Shown here: positions 39,440-50,500 of the stretch, one piece after another
How the letters are laid out: the number at the start of each line of letters is the position of its first letter
Position numbering within the stretch: position 1 is the stretch's first letter
Assembly (NCBI GenBank): GCA_004764695.1
Contig: SMSO01000036.1
Coordinates: forward strand, 1,136,001 to 1,200,000
Direction: 5' to 3'
DNA from: Schizochytrium sp. TIO01
Taxonomy: Eukaryota; Sar; Bigyra; Thraustochytrida; Thraustochytriidae
Length of the DNA: 64,000 nt
Program-made: the position numbers and the translations under genes
The notes under the pieces: generated by a model
What the model saw: the letters and a program-made list of their open reading frames with translations, nothing else
Told to the model about the DNA's origin: nothing
Database searches by the model: none

Positions 39440-39513
39440 GCTTGTATAGCTCAGCTGGTTAGAGCGTGGAGCTAATAACTCCAAGGTCCTGGGTTCGATC
39501 CCCAGTGCGAGTA
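39440..39513 (+). tRNA. tRNA-Ile(AAT), copy 12
   Basis: Same sequence as copy 1 and last of the array. It is followed by ATTTTTTAATATATTTTTTT as terminator. Confidence 0.97.
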
Positions 39514-39949
39514 TATTTTTTAATATATTTTTTTAAAATAAAAATATTATAAACAATGACTGGGCTGTTCTTTTTCCCCCACATTTCTTCTGAGCCACGA
39601 GCAAAACGATTTGATGAATGGCTGTTCACCCCCATGTATAGAAATTCTTGGCAGTAAGCGCATTTGATTGTACATAATTCGCTTGGCAATTGAAAAGGCA
39701 GCAGTTATTATAGCTTTATACTTCAAGCTATCACGAGAACCCCTAGATTGAGCAACACATGTTATGATAGAGTGGCCCCAATAGTGCCAGTTAGGTCATC
39801 CTTTATGGAGGCCATATGGGAGTATTAGCGTACATGTGTTGTCGTCGTTTGAACGAAGAATCGAATCGAGTTTGCAATCTCAACCGAGTTTGAAACCCAA
39901 GACCCAAACCCTCTCAGTGTCAGTGGATGTTCGAAAGAGTTCTCCGCGC
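39514..39949. other. Spacer between tRNA array and SANT/Myb gene
   Basis: AT-rich near the array and balanced later. It should contain the promoter and 5' UTR of the large gene that follows. Frames here start only with non-ATG codons. Confidence 0.45.
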
Positions 39950-42900
39950 ATGGACAATTTGACCCCAACTGCACCGCAGACCTCAATAATATGTGCGTCG
40001 CGTGAGGCAGAGTTGACAGGATCAGCAGCAGCCATGGAGGCGTCGGGAGCGCCCCCAACGACGATGGCTCTGCCGCCTCGGCTTGTAAACCTTTTCGAGG
40101 CGAAGCGCCTGGGTTTGTGGACTACTCGACAGAGACGTGCATGGGCATCGCGTCGAAACTGCCCTGCAAGATTTTTATACTACTTCACAGTTACGGGAAG
40201 CGGTCGTGTTGGAGAGTTTGAAAATGACGAAGTTCAAGCTCTGCAGAACGCTGTGATGCCGTTTTTGAAACAGGGGTGGGATTTCGACGAAGACGCATGG
40301 GGAATCATTTCTGTTGCAATGCCTGGAGCGTTACGAACGGGACGCCAGTGCCGTGATTTCTTTTTCATGCATCAAACTCGTATTCGGCAGCAAGCTCTGA
40401 CGCCGAATTCTTCACATAATACATGGGCTACCCGGGAAGAATGGTTTGAGAATAATCTCTGGGCAGCAAAAGCTGCTCTCGATACTGCGCTAGCTCACTC
40501 AATGGATCGGAAAACAGTTCACAAAGTGGCTGTTCTGTTGCAAAAATTACAGATCTCTGATGCCTCCAAAGGGTTTCTTTATGCTGCCAAAAATGACGTT
40601 TTAAGCCCCAGAGTAGATGTCGTGTCACCTCAAGGTGCTCGCGAGCTGCATGACACTATTCCCAGACATGAGGATTCCTCGGACGAGGGAGAATCTGATG
40701 CGAGTCATATCAAGGAAGCAAAAGCAGGTGGAATCTCAGCGAAAACTAAGGATAACGACGTCTTGGGAGGGGAACACTATTCAGTTGCTTCCGAAGATGA
40801 TTGGAGCGATGAACACGAACCAGATAGTGATTACTCCGAGGATGAAGATAGCGACCAAGATCAACATGTAACATTAGCTGAATTGCTTGCACAGCGAAAA
40901 GCCAAGGCCGCAATGAAAGTTAAGAACAAGACGCATGAAGAGAAGACACCTGAACAGAACCTTAGAGACTCTGATATCGACAATGACGTAGAAGATCCAG
41001 ACAGAGAGAGCCAGAAATCCCATGCTAGTGCCTTGCGAGTAGGCAAAGACAAGAAAAACAAACGGAAACTGATCCGAAGAGGGCGGTCAAACTCCTCATC
41101 AGACAGTGACCAATCTTTCCGAATCAACAAAGTACAGTTCAATAAGGTTCGTGCTGCAATTGTGGTAAGCTCTGATGAAGAATTTGAGGCCCTCGGTGAA
41201 TCAATTTCCGCAGCCAATGATAGCACTGCTTTGAGGAAAAGGCAAAGCAACGAAACTCGTGTAAAGCCGTCAGCGTCAAGTACAACACACCTGATGTTAA
41301 GTGATGATAGTGGGGAGAGCAGTGGCGGTGAGGCACATAACACTATAGATAGTGAGAGTGAAAACGAGAGGGGCTATAAAAATCATACATCAACTTTAGA
41401 TCTTGATCGGGGTTTTTTACGAGGCTGGGACGATGAAGAGCTTGCTGAACGTCCTTCGTCCATGGCAAAGGCTAAATATAACGAGCTAATGTCGCTCAAC
41501 AAAAAAAGGGCTCGAAAGATGATTAAAAATTTACAAAAAAAGTTAGAGCAAGAATTGCGTCAGTTTGAGCAAAAACTTTCAGTCTCTAATTCAAGCAGAT
41601 TGAATCGTGAACAATTGGAACGTTTGCATGAGCAGCTGACGACGAATGTTCAGGCCAGTCTCCTTGATGTAACACGGGTTCTTTTGAAGCGCCTGGAAAA
41701 TATTCCCCTTTCAGAAATTCAATTGATGACTTTTGATGCTGCCTGGCGCAATCACGACGAGCGTTTCACAGCGCTAGAAAAACGTCTTCGGGCCCTGCGA
41801 GGGGTTCGAGATGATGCTGAAGTAGCTACATCCGCCTCTTCCGTTTCGTCACGCTCATCCGTATCGTCGTTCTCTTCTGAAATATTATATCGGAAGACGA
41901 TCAACACAACGACACCACGGAAACGAATCCAAACTAAAGGGTCTAAACAACGCAGTCGTGCTTCCACAAATAATGACACAAGTGCCCGACATGCTTCAAG
42001 AAGTTTGTCATCAGGTGCTAGCGTGAGACATCACGAGGGAGGTTCTCATAATGAAATTGGTGAAAGCGACAACGAGGTCAGCGTACTAGGAGACAGGCAG
42101 AATCCTCGAGCATCGACTAGTTTAAATAGTGACGATGCTATGTCGGTCTTCGAGGATGACAGCGATGATGATAACTCTGCTTCTCGAAAAAGGCCTTCAA
42201 TTATATCTAACAAACAAAAGAGAGGAAGAAGTGCGAGGGACATTTTCGAAGATCTGCAAGAAACTCGTGTCAGTGAGCAAAGACGCAACACATCAACTGG
42301 ACGAACTTCCTCTCGGAAGAACAATGGAGGGGGCAATGCATTTTCTCATGCAATGGGTGGTAGTAACTTGTCCGGATCAATTAGGCGTTTTTTTGCCCCG
42401 CGAAAAAGTGCAAGTACTGGTTCTAGGCACCAATCCTCATTAAAGAACCCTAGACGTCAAGCATACTCTCATAGTGATGTTAATTTCTCGAGTGATGAAG
42501 ATGACCCATCGTCATTGTATCCGCCGCAGCCGCTTCAGGAGGATGCTGCCACAAGGGCAATTCGCATCAGCGCTCTTGAATCTGTAGAACGGATTTTCAG
42601 ACCGACTTCTGAACATGGACCAACCTATGACGAGGACGATATATTCGCATATATAAGCGAAGACGAGCGAGATAATACCAATTTTGATGCCGAAAGTAGA
42701 TCACCGAAGGTTTATAGTTCATCTAAAAGCATTCACAACAGCGACGCACATACCTTACCCTATAGGGCAAACCGTCAACTTCCTGGGAAAAAATCTCAGT
42801 TCCAGCCACAAGAACATCAGGAACCACGCGTCCGTGTGAGCACGTCACAGGTCAGTCACGTCGATCATCAAAGGCTGCTTGGTACCTCATCTCTATCTGG

Positions 42901-45900
42901 TCTTGGCTCAAATAATTCATTGCATTCGAGGAAACGAAAGCTACCCTTGCCTCTTCATGCCTTTCAACAAAATGGATCTCGCCCCCCAAAAGTGAGAACT
43001 CACCAGGAATTCCAGAGGAATATTCTGCGCCGTGTTGAACAAGAGGTCAGCGATGCTTCCGACACCTTTAGCAACACGCAAACGGTTTCTTTACCTGATA
43101 TGCACTCACAAGCCACACCTACTGCAGATGATACTCCGCGTCGCGCCGCTCAATTTCAAGTTCATAATTTAGAAGAAGGCGCAAGTCAACTTCTTGCAGC
43201 TCGGCAAGACGCACGCACAATTCCATCATGGCTCACTTTTCACGAGACAGAGCCTGAAGATGTCCCGCATCTTATGCAAACCCTTGTTCAGCAAATCAAA
43301 GGTCATTCTGTTAATGAGAATGTGGTGCAAACTCTTACGTCTCAAGTTCATAGTGTAATCATCCGAACAGATGAGCTACGTTGGCCAAAACTCTCAGCTT
43401 GGGTTCGAGCAGCCCTGGGTCGTGCTGTTGTTCGCCCGTGGCATATCACTTTCTCATCGTCATTCCAATTTGTCTTCCTTGAACTTTTAGACCTCACAAA
43501 TAAAAAGGACGATATCTTGGCAGCAGGGCGAATCCTCTTGAGTGACATCGTGTCACTCTTTGTGAGGAAACGCGCACGTTTATCTGGAGCAGAACGTAGC
43601 CTTTTGGGACGTCTATATATCTCAATGGGCAGAACAGAATTCTGGACCTCTTTACGATTATTGCTATCATCAAGTTTGCTTCAGAGTGATGCAGCATTGG
43701 TTCCTGGTCCAGAGCGAATTCTTATCATGCTTCAGCCCAGTGACCATAAGCTTTGGAGGTCAATTGTCACAGATCAACATAGGAGGCGCCGTTCCGAGGG
43801 CTCGCGTTTGCGACCTGCCGAAGCCCTTGAGTATACAGAATTTGTGTGGAGCCTTCTTCTCAACTCAATTGGTAGTGAAAGCGCAACCAGTAATAACAGC
43901 CCAACACCGCGAAATGGGGCGAGTAGCCAACAAAACACCACCTCGGAACTTCATCCGGTATGGATGATCGTGGATGACCTTCTTAAGCTTTCGCCTTTGT
44001 TTGTGAATCCGAAGTCTCCACCTACTGCGACCTTGTACAATAAATGGAGAGGTGCTTTGCTATGGATGAACGCCCCCATACAAGTCCTGTCAGACTTTTG
44101 TGAGCTTCTTATCTCTCGCCTCGTGCTGGTCGCTACATGTGCACGAGGCCCTATCCCACATGGTTTTTTGACTCGCCTACTCCCGGTGCTGCAGCGGGTA
44201 GCAAATGATGATGATATTACTATGAGAGCAAATGACTACGATAGAAGTAGAGAGACAGAACCCGTGCTTTTATTTGAAGATCAAGATAAACGCTCGTTGC
44301 CATCTTTCTGTGAACTTTTAGTGAGGGAGATACAACAGGTCCAAGGAAATAGGCAACAACAAGATCGCTTGCTACTTCAGGTGTTGGGTGCTTTCCCAAG
44401 AACCCGTGCCGTTGAAGGTGGGTTTCAGGGTCTGGGTACTCCTTCAGCGTCAGCACCACCTTTAGCACAGTCCTGTAGAGCTCTTCGTAACTATGCTGCT
44501 GTGTTGGTAGTCTTAGGCACATCAGAATTAGGTCAAAAGAGTCGACACACAATAGAGAAAGTTGTTGAACAGCTCTTTATGCTGAAGAGCTGCTCCGATT
44601 GCTCATTGGCTGAACTCCTCATCCTTGCTGAAGCAACCTACGAGATAGCTGCTGTGAACAGTTCCTATCCCGAAGTTCTTCTCAACTGTGGCCAACATTT
44701 GGAACAGCTCATCAGTACGTGTGTCTCGCGATTTGCATTGAGGATTGATGCCCTCAGACGAGATGCTGATCTAGGTGATTACGAGCCAAATCGTGATGTA
44801 CATCAATGTGAGGAGCTTTTTGCTCTGACGGATATTTCAAAGACTTGTATTATTCGCCTCAAGACGCTTGTTCAAATCGAGGGGTACAACCAAGCAGAGG
44901 CTGCCCAGATGTGTGAGCGAATTCTTCGTTTGGTCTTGCACACAGGCCAAATTCAAGCCTTTGCTCCTGATGTGCTTTCATCGACTCTCGGCCTAGCAAC
45001 TGGTCTATTGAAAACCATTTCTTCAAGCATCCCAAAATTTGAATTTATCGAAGATCATGCACCTCTTCCACCTCCAGCACGTTTGCCATCTTCAAATGGA
45101 GCTATATCAAATCAGGCTCAAGGTGAACTTAGCCTCGACGATATTTTTGATTTCGTAAATGAGGACCTATTGATAGCCCAAAATCAAATTCGTAAACGAA
45201 CGGAGCTTATAAAGTCGCTCTGCAAATCTTACATCCGCCACCGAGATAGTGTTCAAGGGGATTATTCCCGGATGAAAAGCTTAACTGCAATTACTCGAGC
45301 TGTGGCACCGCATCTAAAAGCTCTAATTGGTGTAGCTTCAGGTTGGTTTTTAGGAAAAGACTTTTCAACTGAAGCTTTGAGGAAACTTTTCTCTGAGAAG
45401 GATTTCCGAAACAACAAACGTCTACGCAAGAAGACCCTCAAAGCTATGTGTAAGGCTGTAGGCACCTTTGCCGCACTTTCGGTTCGGTATGGGTCTAATC
45501 CTTCAATGGCTAAGCAAACACTTGATACAGTCGTAAAAGGAGGTTTGATGAATACTAAAGCATGGCGGGTTCACGCAGACATTGCTCACGTGCCTGCAAC
45601 AACCCTTACCTCTCTATTAGAGAGTTTGCAACACTATGGATGTCTTGATGGGTTTGTTGTGCAGCAATATGCTCCTAATTTTATCGAGTTGTGGACTTGT
45701 GCAGTTATGGAAGCAAACACAAGATGCCCTCAGATTAGCGAGCTACATCTTCTGTCAAGACGGATGACTACCTTTGGCATGCTATGGAGCAAGCAATCGG
45801 ATCCGATTGTTTCAACAAGCGGATTAGCCATAGAGATGCTTGCCGCAATTCAAGTTTTTTCATTAGCTGCAGTTCCACCAAACTTCGCACGCTTATATAT

Positions 45901-46417
45901 GGAATCATTAGCTCAGGGGCTTGCAATTTGGTGGCATGCGGTGAGGAAGACTGAAAATGGATTGCAGCAGGCTCGTCGATGCGCAAATGACGTTCTTCTT
46001 GCTGCAGCTCGTGCTGTAAAGCCTTCAGACATTACATCTGCATGCTTCTCAGCTTTCTTGGATGTCGCCCTTGAGCAGCATGACAATCAGGATGTTGTAG
46101 ATATTTTTAACATCCCAGATTTGCCAACATCAAAGAACAGTTTAGATCATATTATTAAGGAGCATATAAGGTTGGTCGGGGACCCGCATCAAGCTGTTGC
46201 TGTCCTTCGCCATGCCGCTGTAAATTATCGGAGGGATCTCTTTCATTACTTACTCACGCGGTTCTCGATCGATTACAAAAGGCAAGGTTCTCTTGAAGCA
46301 AGCATTCGTCGTGAACTGCTAAGTGTACCAAGAATTCAAAGAGAGTTGGCTCATCTTGTGGAAATTGGTAACCATGAGGCAGTAATCTCTCTTCAACGCG
46401 AACTTTCGGAAGCTTAA
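39950..46417 (+). CDS. Giant SANT/Myb-domain nuclear protein with helical C-terminal half, about 2155 aa
   Basis: The frame is open from about 39836, but its first ATG is 39950 (MDNLTPTAPQ). Near residues 93-150 is a Myb/SANT-like segment: ENDEVQALQNAVMPFLKQGW, DEDAWGIISVAMPGALRTGR, then QCRDFFF, the last part being the Myb R-T-x-x-Q-C-R-D signature. Residues about 220-1080 are disordered, very rich in Ser, Asp, Glu, Arg and Lys, with repeated acidic patches (SDYSEDEDSDQDQ) and basic patches. The last 1050 residues are helical and Leu-rich, resembling HEAT-like solenoids (SWLTFHETEPEDVPHLMQTL onward). The layout suits a chromatin or DNA-repair scaffold; an Mms22/Mus7-like role crossed my mind but I cannot support it by motif. 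The gene has no visible introns. Confidence 0.75.
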   Translation: MDNLTPTAPQTSIICASREAELTGSAAAMEASGAPPTTMALPPRLVNLFEAKRLGLWTTRQRRAWASRRNCPARFLYYFTVTGSGRVGEFENDEVQALQNAVMPFLKQGWDFDEDAWGIISVAMPGALRTGRQCRDFFFMHQTRIRQQALTPNSSHNTWATREEWFENNLWAAKAALDTALAHSMDRKTVHKVAVLLQKLQISDASKGFLYAAKNDVLSPRVDVVSPQGARELHDTIPRHEDSSDEGESDASHIKEAKAGGISAKTKDNDVLGGEHYSVASEDDWSDEHEPDSDYSEDEDSDQDQHVTLAELLAQRKAKAAMKVKNKTHEEKTPEQNLRDSDIDNDVEDPDRESQKSHASALRVGKDKKNKRKLIRRGRSNSSSDSDQSFRINKVQFNKVRAAIVVSSDEEFEALGESISAANDSTALRKRQSNETRVKPSASSTTHLMLSDDSGESSGGEAHNTIDSESENERGYKNHTSTLDLDRGFLRGWDDEELAERPSSMAKAKYNELMSLNKKRARKMIKNLQKKLEQELRQFEQKLSVSNSSRLNREQLERLHEQLTTNVQASLLDVTRVLLKRLENIPLSEIQLMTFDAAWRNHDERFTALEKRLRALRGVRDDAEVATSASSVSSRSSVSSFSSEILYRKTINTTTPRKRIQTKGSKQRSRASTNNDTSARHASRSLSSGASVRHHEGGSHNEIGESDNEVSVLGDRQNPRASTSLNSDDAMSVFEDDSDDDNSASRKRPSIISNKQKRGRSARDIFEDLQETRVSEQRRNTSTGRTSSRKNNGGGNAFSHAMGGSNLSGSIRRFFAPRKSASTGSRHQSSLKNPRRQAYSHSDVNFSSDEDDPSSLYPPQPLQEDAATRAIRISALESVERIFRPTSEHGPTYDEDDIFAYISEDERDNTNFDAESRSPKVYSSSKSIHNSDAHTLPYRANRQLPGKKSQFQPQEHQEPRVRVSTSQVSHVDHQRLLGTSSLSGLGSNNSLHSRKRKLPLPLHAFQQNGSRPPKVRTHQEFQRNILRRVEQEVSDASDTFSNTQTVSLPDMHSQATPTADDTPRRAAQFQVHNLEEGASQLLAARQDARTIPSWLTFHETEPEDVPHLMQTLVQQIKGHSVNENVVQTLTSQVHSVIIRTDELRWPKLSAWVRAALGRAVVRPWHITFSSSFQFVFLELLDLTNKKDDILAAGRILLSDIVSLFVRKRARLSGAERSLLGRLYISMGRTEFWTSLRLLLSSSLLQSDAALVPGPERILIMLQPSDHKLWRSIVTDQHRRRRSEGSRLRPAEALEYTEFVWSLLLNSIGSESATSNNSPTPRNGASSQQNTTSELHPVWMIVDDLLKLSPLFVNPKSPPTATLYNKWRGALLWMNAPIQVLSDFCELLISRLVLVATCARGPIPHGFLTRLLPVLQRVANDDDITMRANDYDRSRETEPVLLFEDQDKRSLPSFCELLVREIQQVQGNRQQQDRLLLQVLGAFPRTRAVEGGFQGLGTPSASAPPLAQSCRALRNYAAVLVVLGTSELGQKSRHTIEKVVEQLFMLKSCSDCSLAELLILAEATYEIAAVNSSYPEVLLNCGQHLEQLISTCVSRFALRIDALRRDADLGDYEPNRDVHQCEELFALTDISKTCIIRLKTLVQIEGYNQAEAAQMCERILRLVLHTGQIQAFAPDVLSSTLGLATGLLKTISSSIPKFEFIEDHAPLPPPARLPSSNGAISNQAQGELSLDDIFDFVNEDLLIAQNQIRKRTELIKSLCKSYIRHRDSVQGDYSRMKSLTAITRAVAPHLKALIGVASGWFLGKDFSTEALRKLFSEKDFRNNKRLRKKTLKAMCKAVGTFAALSVRYGSNPSMAKQTLDTVVKGGLMNTKAWRVHADIAHVPATTLTSLLESLQHYGCLDGFVVQQYAPNFIELWTCAVMEANTRCPQISELHLLSRRMTTFGMLWSKQSDPIVSTSGLAIEMLAAIQVFSLAAVPPNFARLYMESLAQGLAIWWHAVRKTENGLQQARRCANDVLLAAARAVKPSDITSACFSAFLDVALEQHDNQDVVDIFNIPDLPTSKNSLDHIIKEHIRLVGDPHQAVAVLRHAAVNYRRDLFHYLLTRFSIDYKRQGSLEASIRRELLSVPRIQRELAHLVEIGNHEAVISLQRELSEA

Positions 46418-47532
46418 TTTGTGCCCTATCTCTCGATTTAGGACATTTTATGTAAGAAGCATTTTCTTGGTTCCTTCATTTCCTTCTTTGTAGCCTATTT
46501 TCGAAAATATTTAATATCTACAACGCTTTGCACATCCTTGTAGCATTCAGAATTTCAAATATCTTCATTATCAAAAATAAGGTGATGAAGATGAGGTTAT
46601 TGAATCAGTGAAGATTGCAAAACATGACTTGCCTAGATTCTGGACATCAAATTCTATTTCCCCCGTGAAATATTCGAATATTCAAGTTTTAAAATAAAGA
46701 ACTCTTCTAAATGTAAAAATTCAGTTGAATAGGAAGAAAAAGGCTCGACAGCAGTACTAATAGAGGTGGATCTATCTATGATTGGCGTAAACTTTTAAGT
46801 TCTCTTAATTCCCATCATTTGGCGATCATGAAGTTCGCACAAGATCGTATTTTTGTTTTTTCATAGCTAGACTAAAAAACTCTGGTAGAAACGCCACTAA
46901 ACAACAACCTCAATAAAGCATATAACTCAGTTACTCACAACCGTTGCTGACGTTTCATTTTATTCTGGAGGAGCTCTCTAAATCAACAATATTTGATAAA
47001 TTCAGAAAGGCTTCAGCTTGATGGAAAACTTCTTTGGACACTTAATGTAGGTAGGTAGGTAATACGTATAGTACTATTGTTTCAACACGAACACTCACGA
47101 TTCATGTTCTAGATGTTCCGAATAATCTGCATTTATATTTGTTCTTTGATCCTTTAATCATCCAAATAGATGCAAGTTCAAGTTGTTCTTCGTTCGACAG
47201 AACCTAATCCTCGCTGGAGCTCTGTGCTCTTGCAACGAAGGCTCGCGGTAAGCGAAGACCTTTGGGCGGTGCATGCGAGATATCCGAGGTTTATCACGAA
47301 GAAGGAGTCTTCGCTCTTGTGAAGCTTGCAGATCCACCATTGAGCCGTCAGGGGCTCTGAGGAGTTCGGGCATATTTAGTCTACATTGATAAGAACAATA
47401 GCCCGCAACAATAACAAACAACAACAGCATTGAAGATCTACGCAAGACCAACATCACGAATACTCCAAACCTCAGGCTCACAAGGCATAAGCACGAATAC
47501 TGCGTATTGCGAGGACACCGGAAAGAAGTGAA
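46418..47532. other. Intergenic region, 1.1 kb
   Basis: AT-rich sequence between two plus-strand genes, with a short GTAG tandem repeat near 47047-47062. The minus-strand frame at 47158-47481 has no family features. The right part is probably the promoter of the ABC1 fusion gene. Confidence 0.5.
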
Positions 47533-50500
47533 ATGTCAACCGACGGGACTGTGTCCGAAGAGGTGCGCCGGCAGCACTTGGCCATACTCTTTCGAAATCT
47601 TGACAATGAATTGAGCTCGCCAGACCCCTCAATTCCAGACACCACCATCGAACTGGTTGTCTCAGGTCAGCATGGTGGACGTTGGCTTGTCATTACGCAA
47701 GGGGGCTCAGGATGCGTGCGGGAAGGCGCACAAAGCGTTGATGCAGATGCTGATGTCCAGTGCAGGATTGAAACCGATATGCGGACGGTTGCTAAGCTTG
47801 CAAATGGAGATATGAAGCCTGCGATGGCTTTGCTTCGAGGCAAAGTTCGCTACTCTGGCACATACACTGTATTCCGCAATCTGCAACAACCCTTTCGTCG
47901 TGCTGCACAGCGAACAATGGTAGAAATTGGCCCTGAAAACATTGGTAGTCACATCTCTAAACTGAGCCAAGGCAGTTCGACAGCAGCTGGCCAACAGGAG
48001 TGGAGTCAAATCACGTTCATTTTGGATTCTAGTCATCCAGAATGGGAGAACAACGCCGATCGATGCAAACTTTGTCTCGCCCGATTTACCTTTTGGACAC
48101 GCCAGCATCACTGCCGCCGGTGTGGATCTGCGATATGCTCCAACTGTTCGAACCACCAATTAAAGGGGCATCGTGTGTGCACAGCCTGTTGGCAGGACCA
48201 TATTCACGAGGTGCGTCCTTCTGGTACACGCTCAGAGGCAGGTAGCGTGGCTACTCCTACAGCCCCTCCTGCATCCAAAGAGAATAAACCATTTATGCTT
48301 CCCTATCAATATTTAATTGAGCATATTCGTAACATTCAGTCTCGTCCAATTGGTGCCATGGTGGAGTCATCTGCGATGTCTATTCTTCAAACCTCGAGAA
48401 CTTTGCTGTTGAGGATTCGTTCGCTAGAGGAAACAGTGCGTGGGCAAGCGGAACGTAGCCTCACAACTAGGTTTTGGCGTATTGTGAATGCCTCGATCCC
48501 GCAAGTAATGCTTACTGGGGTTCTCACATTAGCCTGGGCTACGACCTTGTGGGGTTTGCAACAGCCAAGCGCTGGACGCGGAATCTGCTCCCTTGCGCTA
48601 CTATCGTTGTATTGGAACCGCCCTGTTGTGCAGGCAGCGAGCTTGGGGCTTGCTTCGTGGGCTCTGCAACATCCTATCATGCCTCTCGTGACGGCCACCA
48701 CTCCGTGGACCTCCTACATCGTCACCATTGCTTGCTCTCGCCCTTTGCTGTTCACGTCACTAATGTCGATCACTCTCATCTCGAACATGTTAAGTTACTT
48801 TTTTGGTAGACTCTTCAGAATTTACTCTACAGCAGCAGTCATTATTATCAGCTACTACTCAACCTATCTTGTTTGCATGAGGGCAATGGGTATGAGTGCA
48901 ACTGCAAGCACCAAGGTATTCGAAAGTCTTGATACAGTGATGGCCCCATATGCTTGCAACGAAATCCTCTCTTTGCGAAGTGTTTTTGTTAAGTTTGGTC
49001 AATATATTGGTAGCCGCGCTGATATCATACCTCCAAAATGGGCTCTGGTACTTGCCAAATTGCAAGATGATTTACCAGCCGATGACCCTAAGTATGTGGA
49101 GAAATGCATCGAGGAACAATTTGGATTCAAGATTGATAAACTCTTTGAGTCATTTGATCTCACGCCTCTTGCAAGTGCTAGTGTTGCTCAAGTTCACCGT
49201 GCAAAGATTAAGCCTAACGTTTGCCCTACGGGTCGGATCGGCCCAGATGGAAAAATCGAATATATCAAAGAGGCTCTTGATGTTGCGGTGAAAGTGCAGC
49301 ACCAAGGCATCGAGGCTATTATGCGATCTGACGTTGTTGCCTTCGGACGAATTGTCTCATTCATTGCTTGGTTAAACCCTCGATTCGAGATTGCTGTGAC
49401 TCTTCTGCGAGCTTGGGAAAAGGAGATGCTCAAGGAACTAGACTTCCGAGTAGAGGCAGAAAATCTACGAAATGTACGCGCTAACTTGCGTCAGGCAGGT
49501 CTTCTAGCAGACAATGACTATGATTATCTTGACAAGCGATGTGTTGGCAGCCATGTTCTCGTACCCCGCCCAATTTATGGATTCATCAGCAAAAGGGCCT
49601 TTTGTATGACTTTTATTCACGGTTTCAAAATTACGGATCTTGAGCAGCTTTCTCTCTTTGGTGTTGACCGCTCAGCCCTTGTCAAAAGGGTTGTTCAGGC
49701 GTACGGGTGCATGATTTTTGTGGATGGCCTAACCAGTGCAGACCCTCATCCGGGAAACCTTATGGTTATGATATCAGACAATGGAACAGCTCGCCCTATC
49801 TTGTTGGATTTTGGCATGGTTGTGACCCTAGAGCCGAAACAACGCCTTGGTTATTGCAAGTTAGTAAATTCCATTGCGAACATCAGTGTATCCGGTTTAA
49901 GCGATGCTGTGGCGCAAGTAGGTTACAAGAACTCTCAATCTGATGCACATCCGGAGCGAGACCTTGAATTTTTCGCACACCTCCTTCGTGATACTGGGGA
50001 TCGAAAATCTCAGCGCCAGTCGCAAGCGGAGTTCCGCAAACGCCGGAAAGCGCAACGTACTGCTGACTTAGAGCAAGATCCTAGTAAGCAAGGTAGGTTT
50101 TTTGCTAACTTCCCAGATTCTCTAATTTTTCTTTTTCGAGTATTAGGCCTTATCCGTGGTCTCTGCACAACGCTGGATGCACCGATCAGCTACCTTGATA
50201 TCATGGGTGATTATGCCAAGCTTGGACTTTTGCATGATGCCCTGGAGGAAGCTGCTTCGTCGGAAAGAAAACGCTCTGTGAAGTCTGAACTTGGCAGTAC
50301 CCGGCCCACCAAGGGGCTTACAACACGCGAAATTACCCTCGAAAAAAAGGTTCAACACTTATTGAGGGAAACACAACAAGCTGCATGGCAAGACCTTGTA
50401 GAAACACGCGATCCTAGTCTAGGATCCGGCGAAGAAGGCTTTGTTGTTGATGGTTTTCTGGGTGCTCAGGTTTGCGTCATGTCAAGCAACAGAGTTATTG

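Noticed and set aside
38768-39689. Minus-strand frames ending in TRTGDRTQDLGVISSTL
   Set aside because: This is the antisense translation of the tRNA-Ile gene, a common spurious protein.
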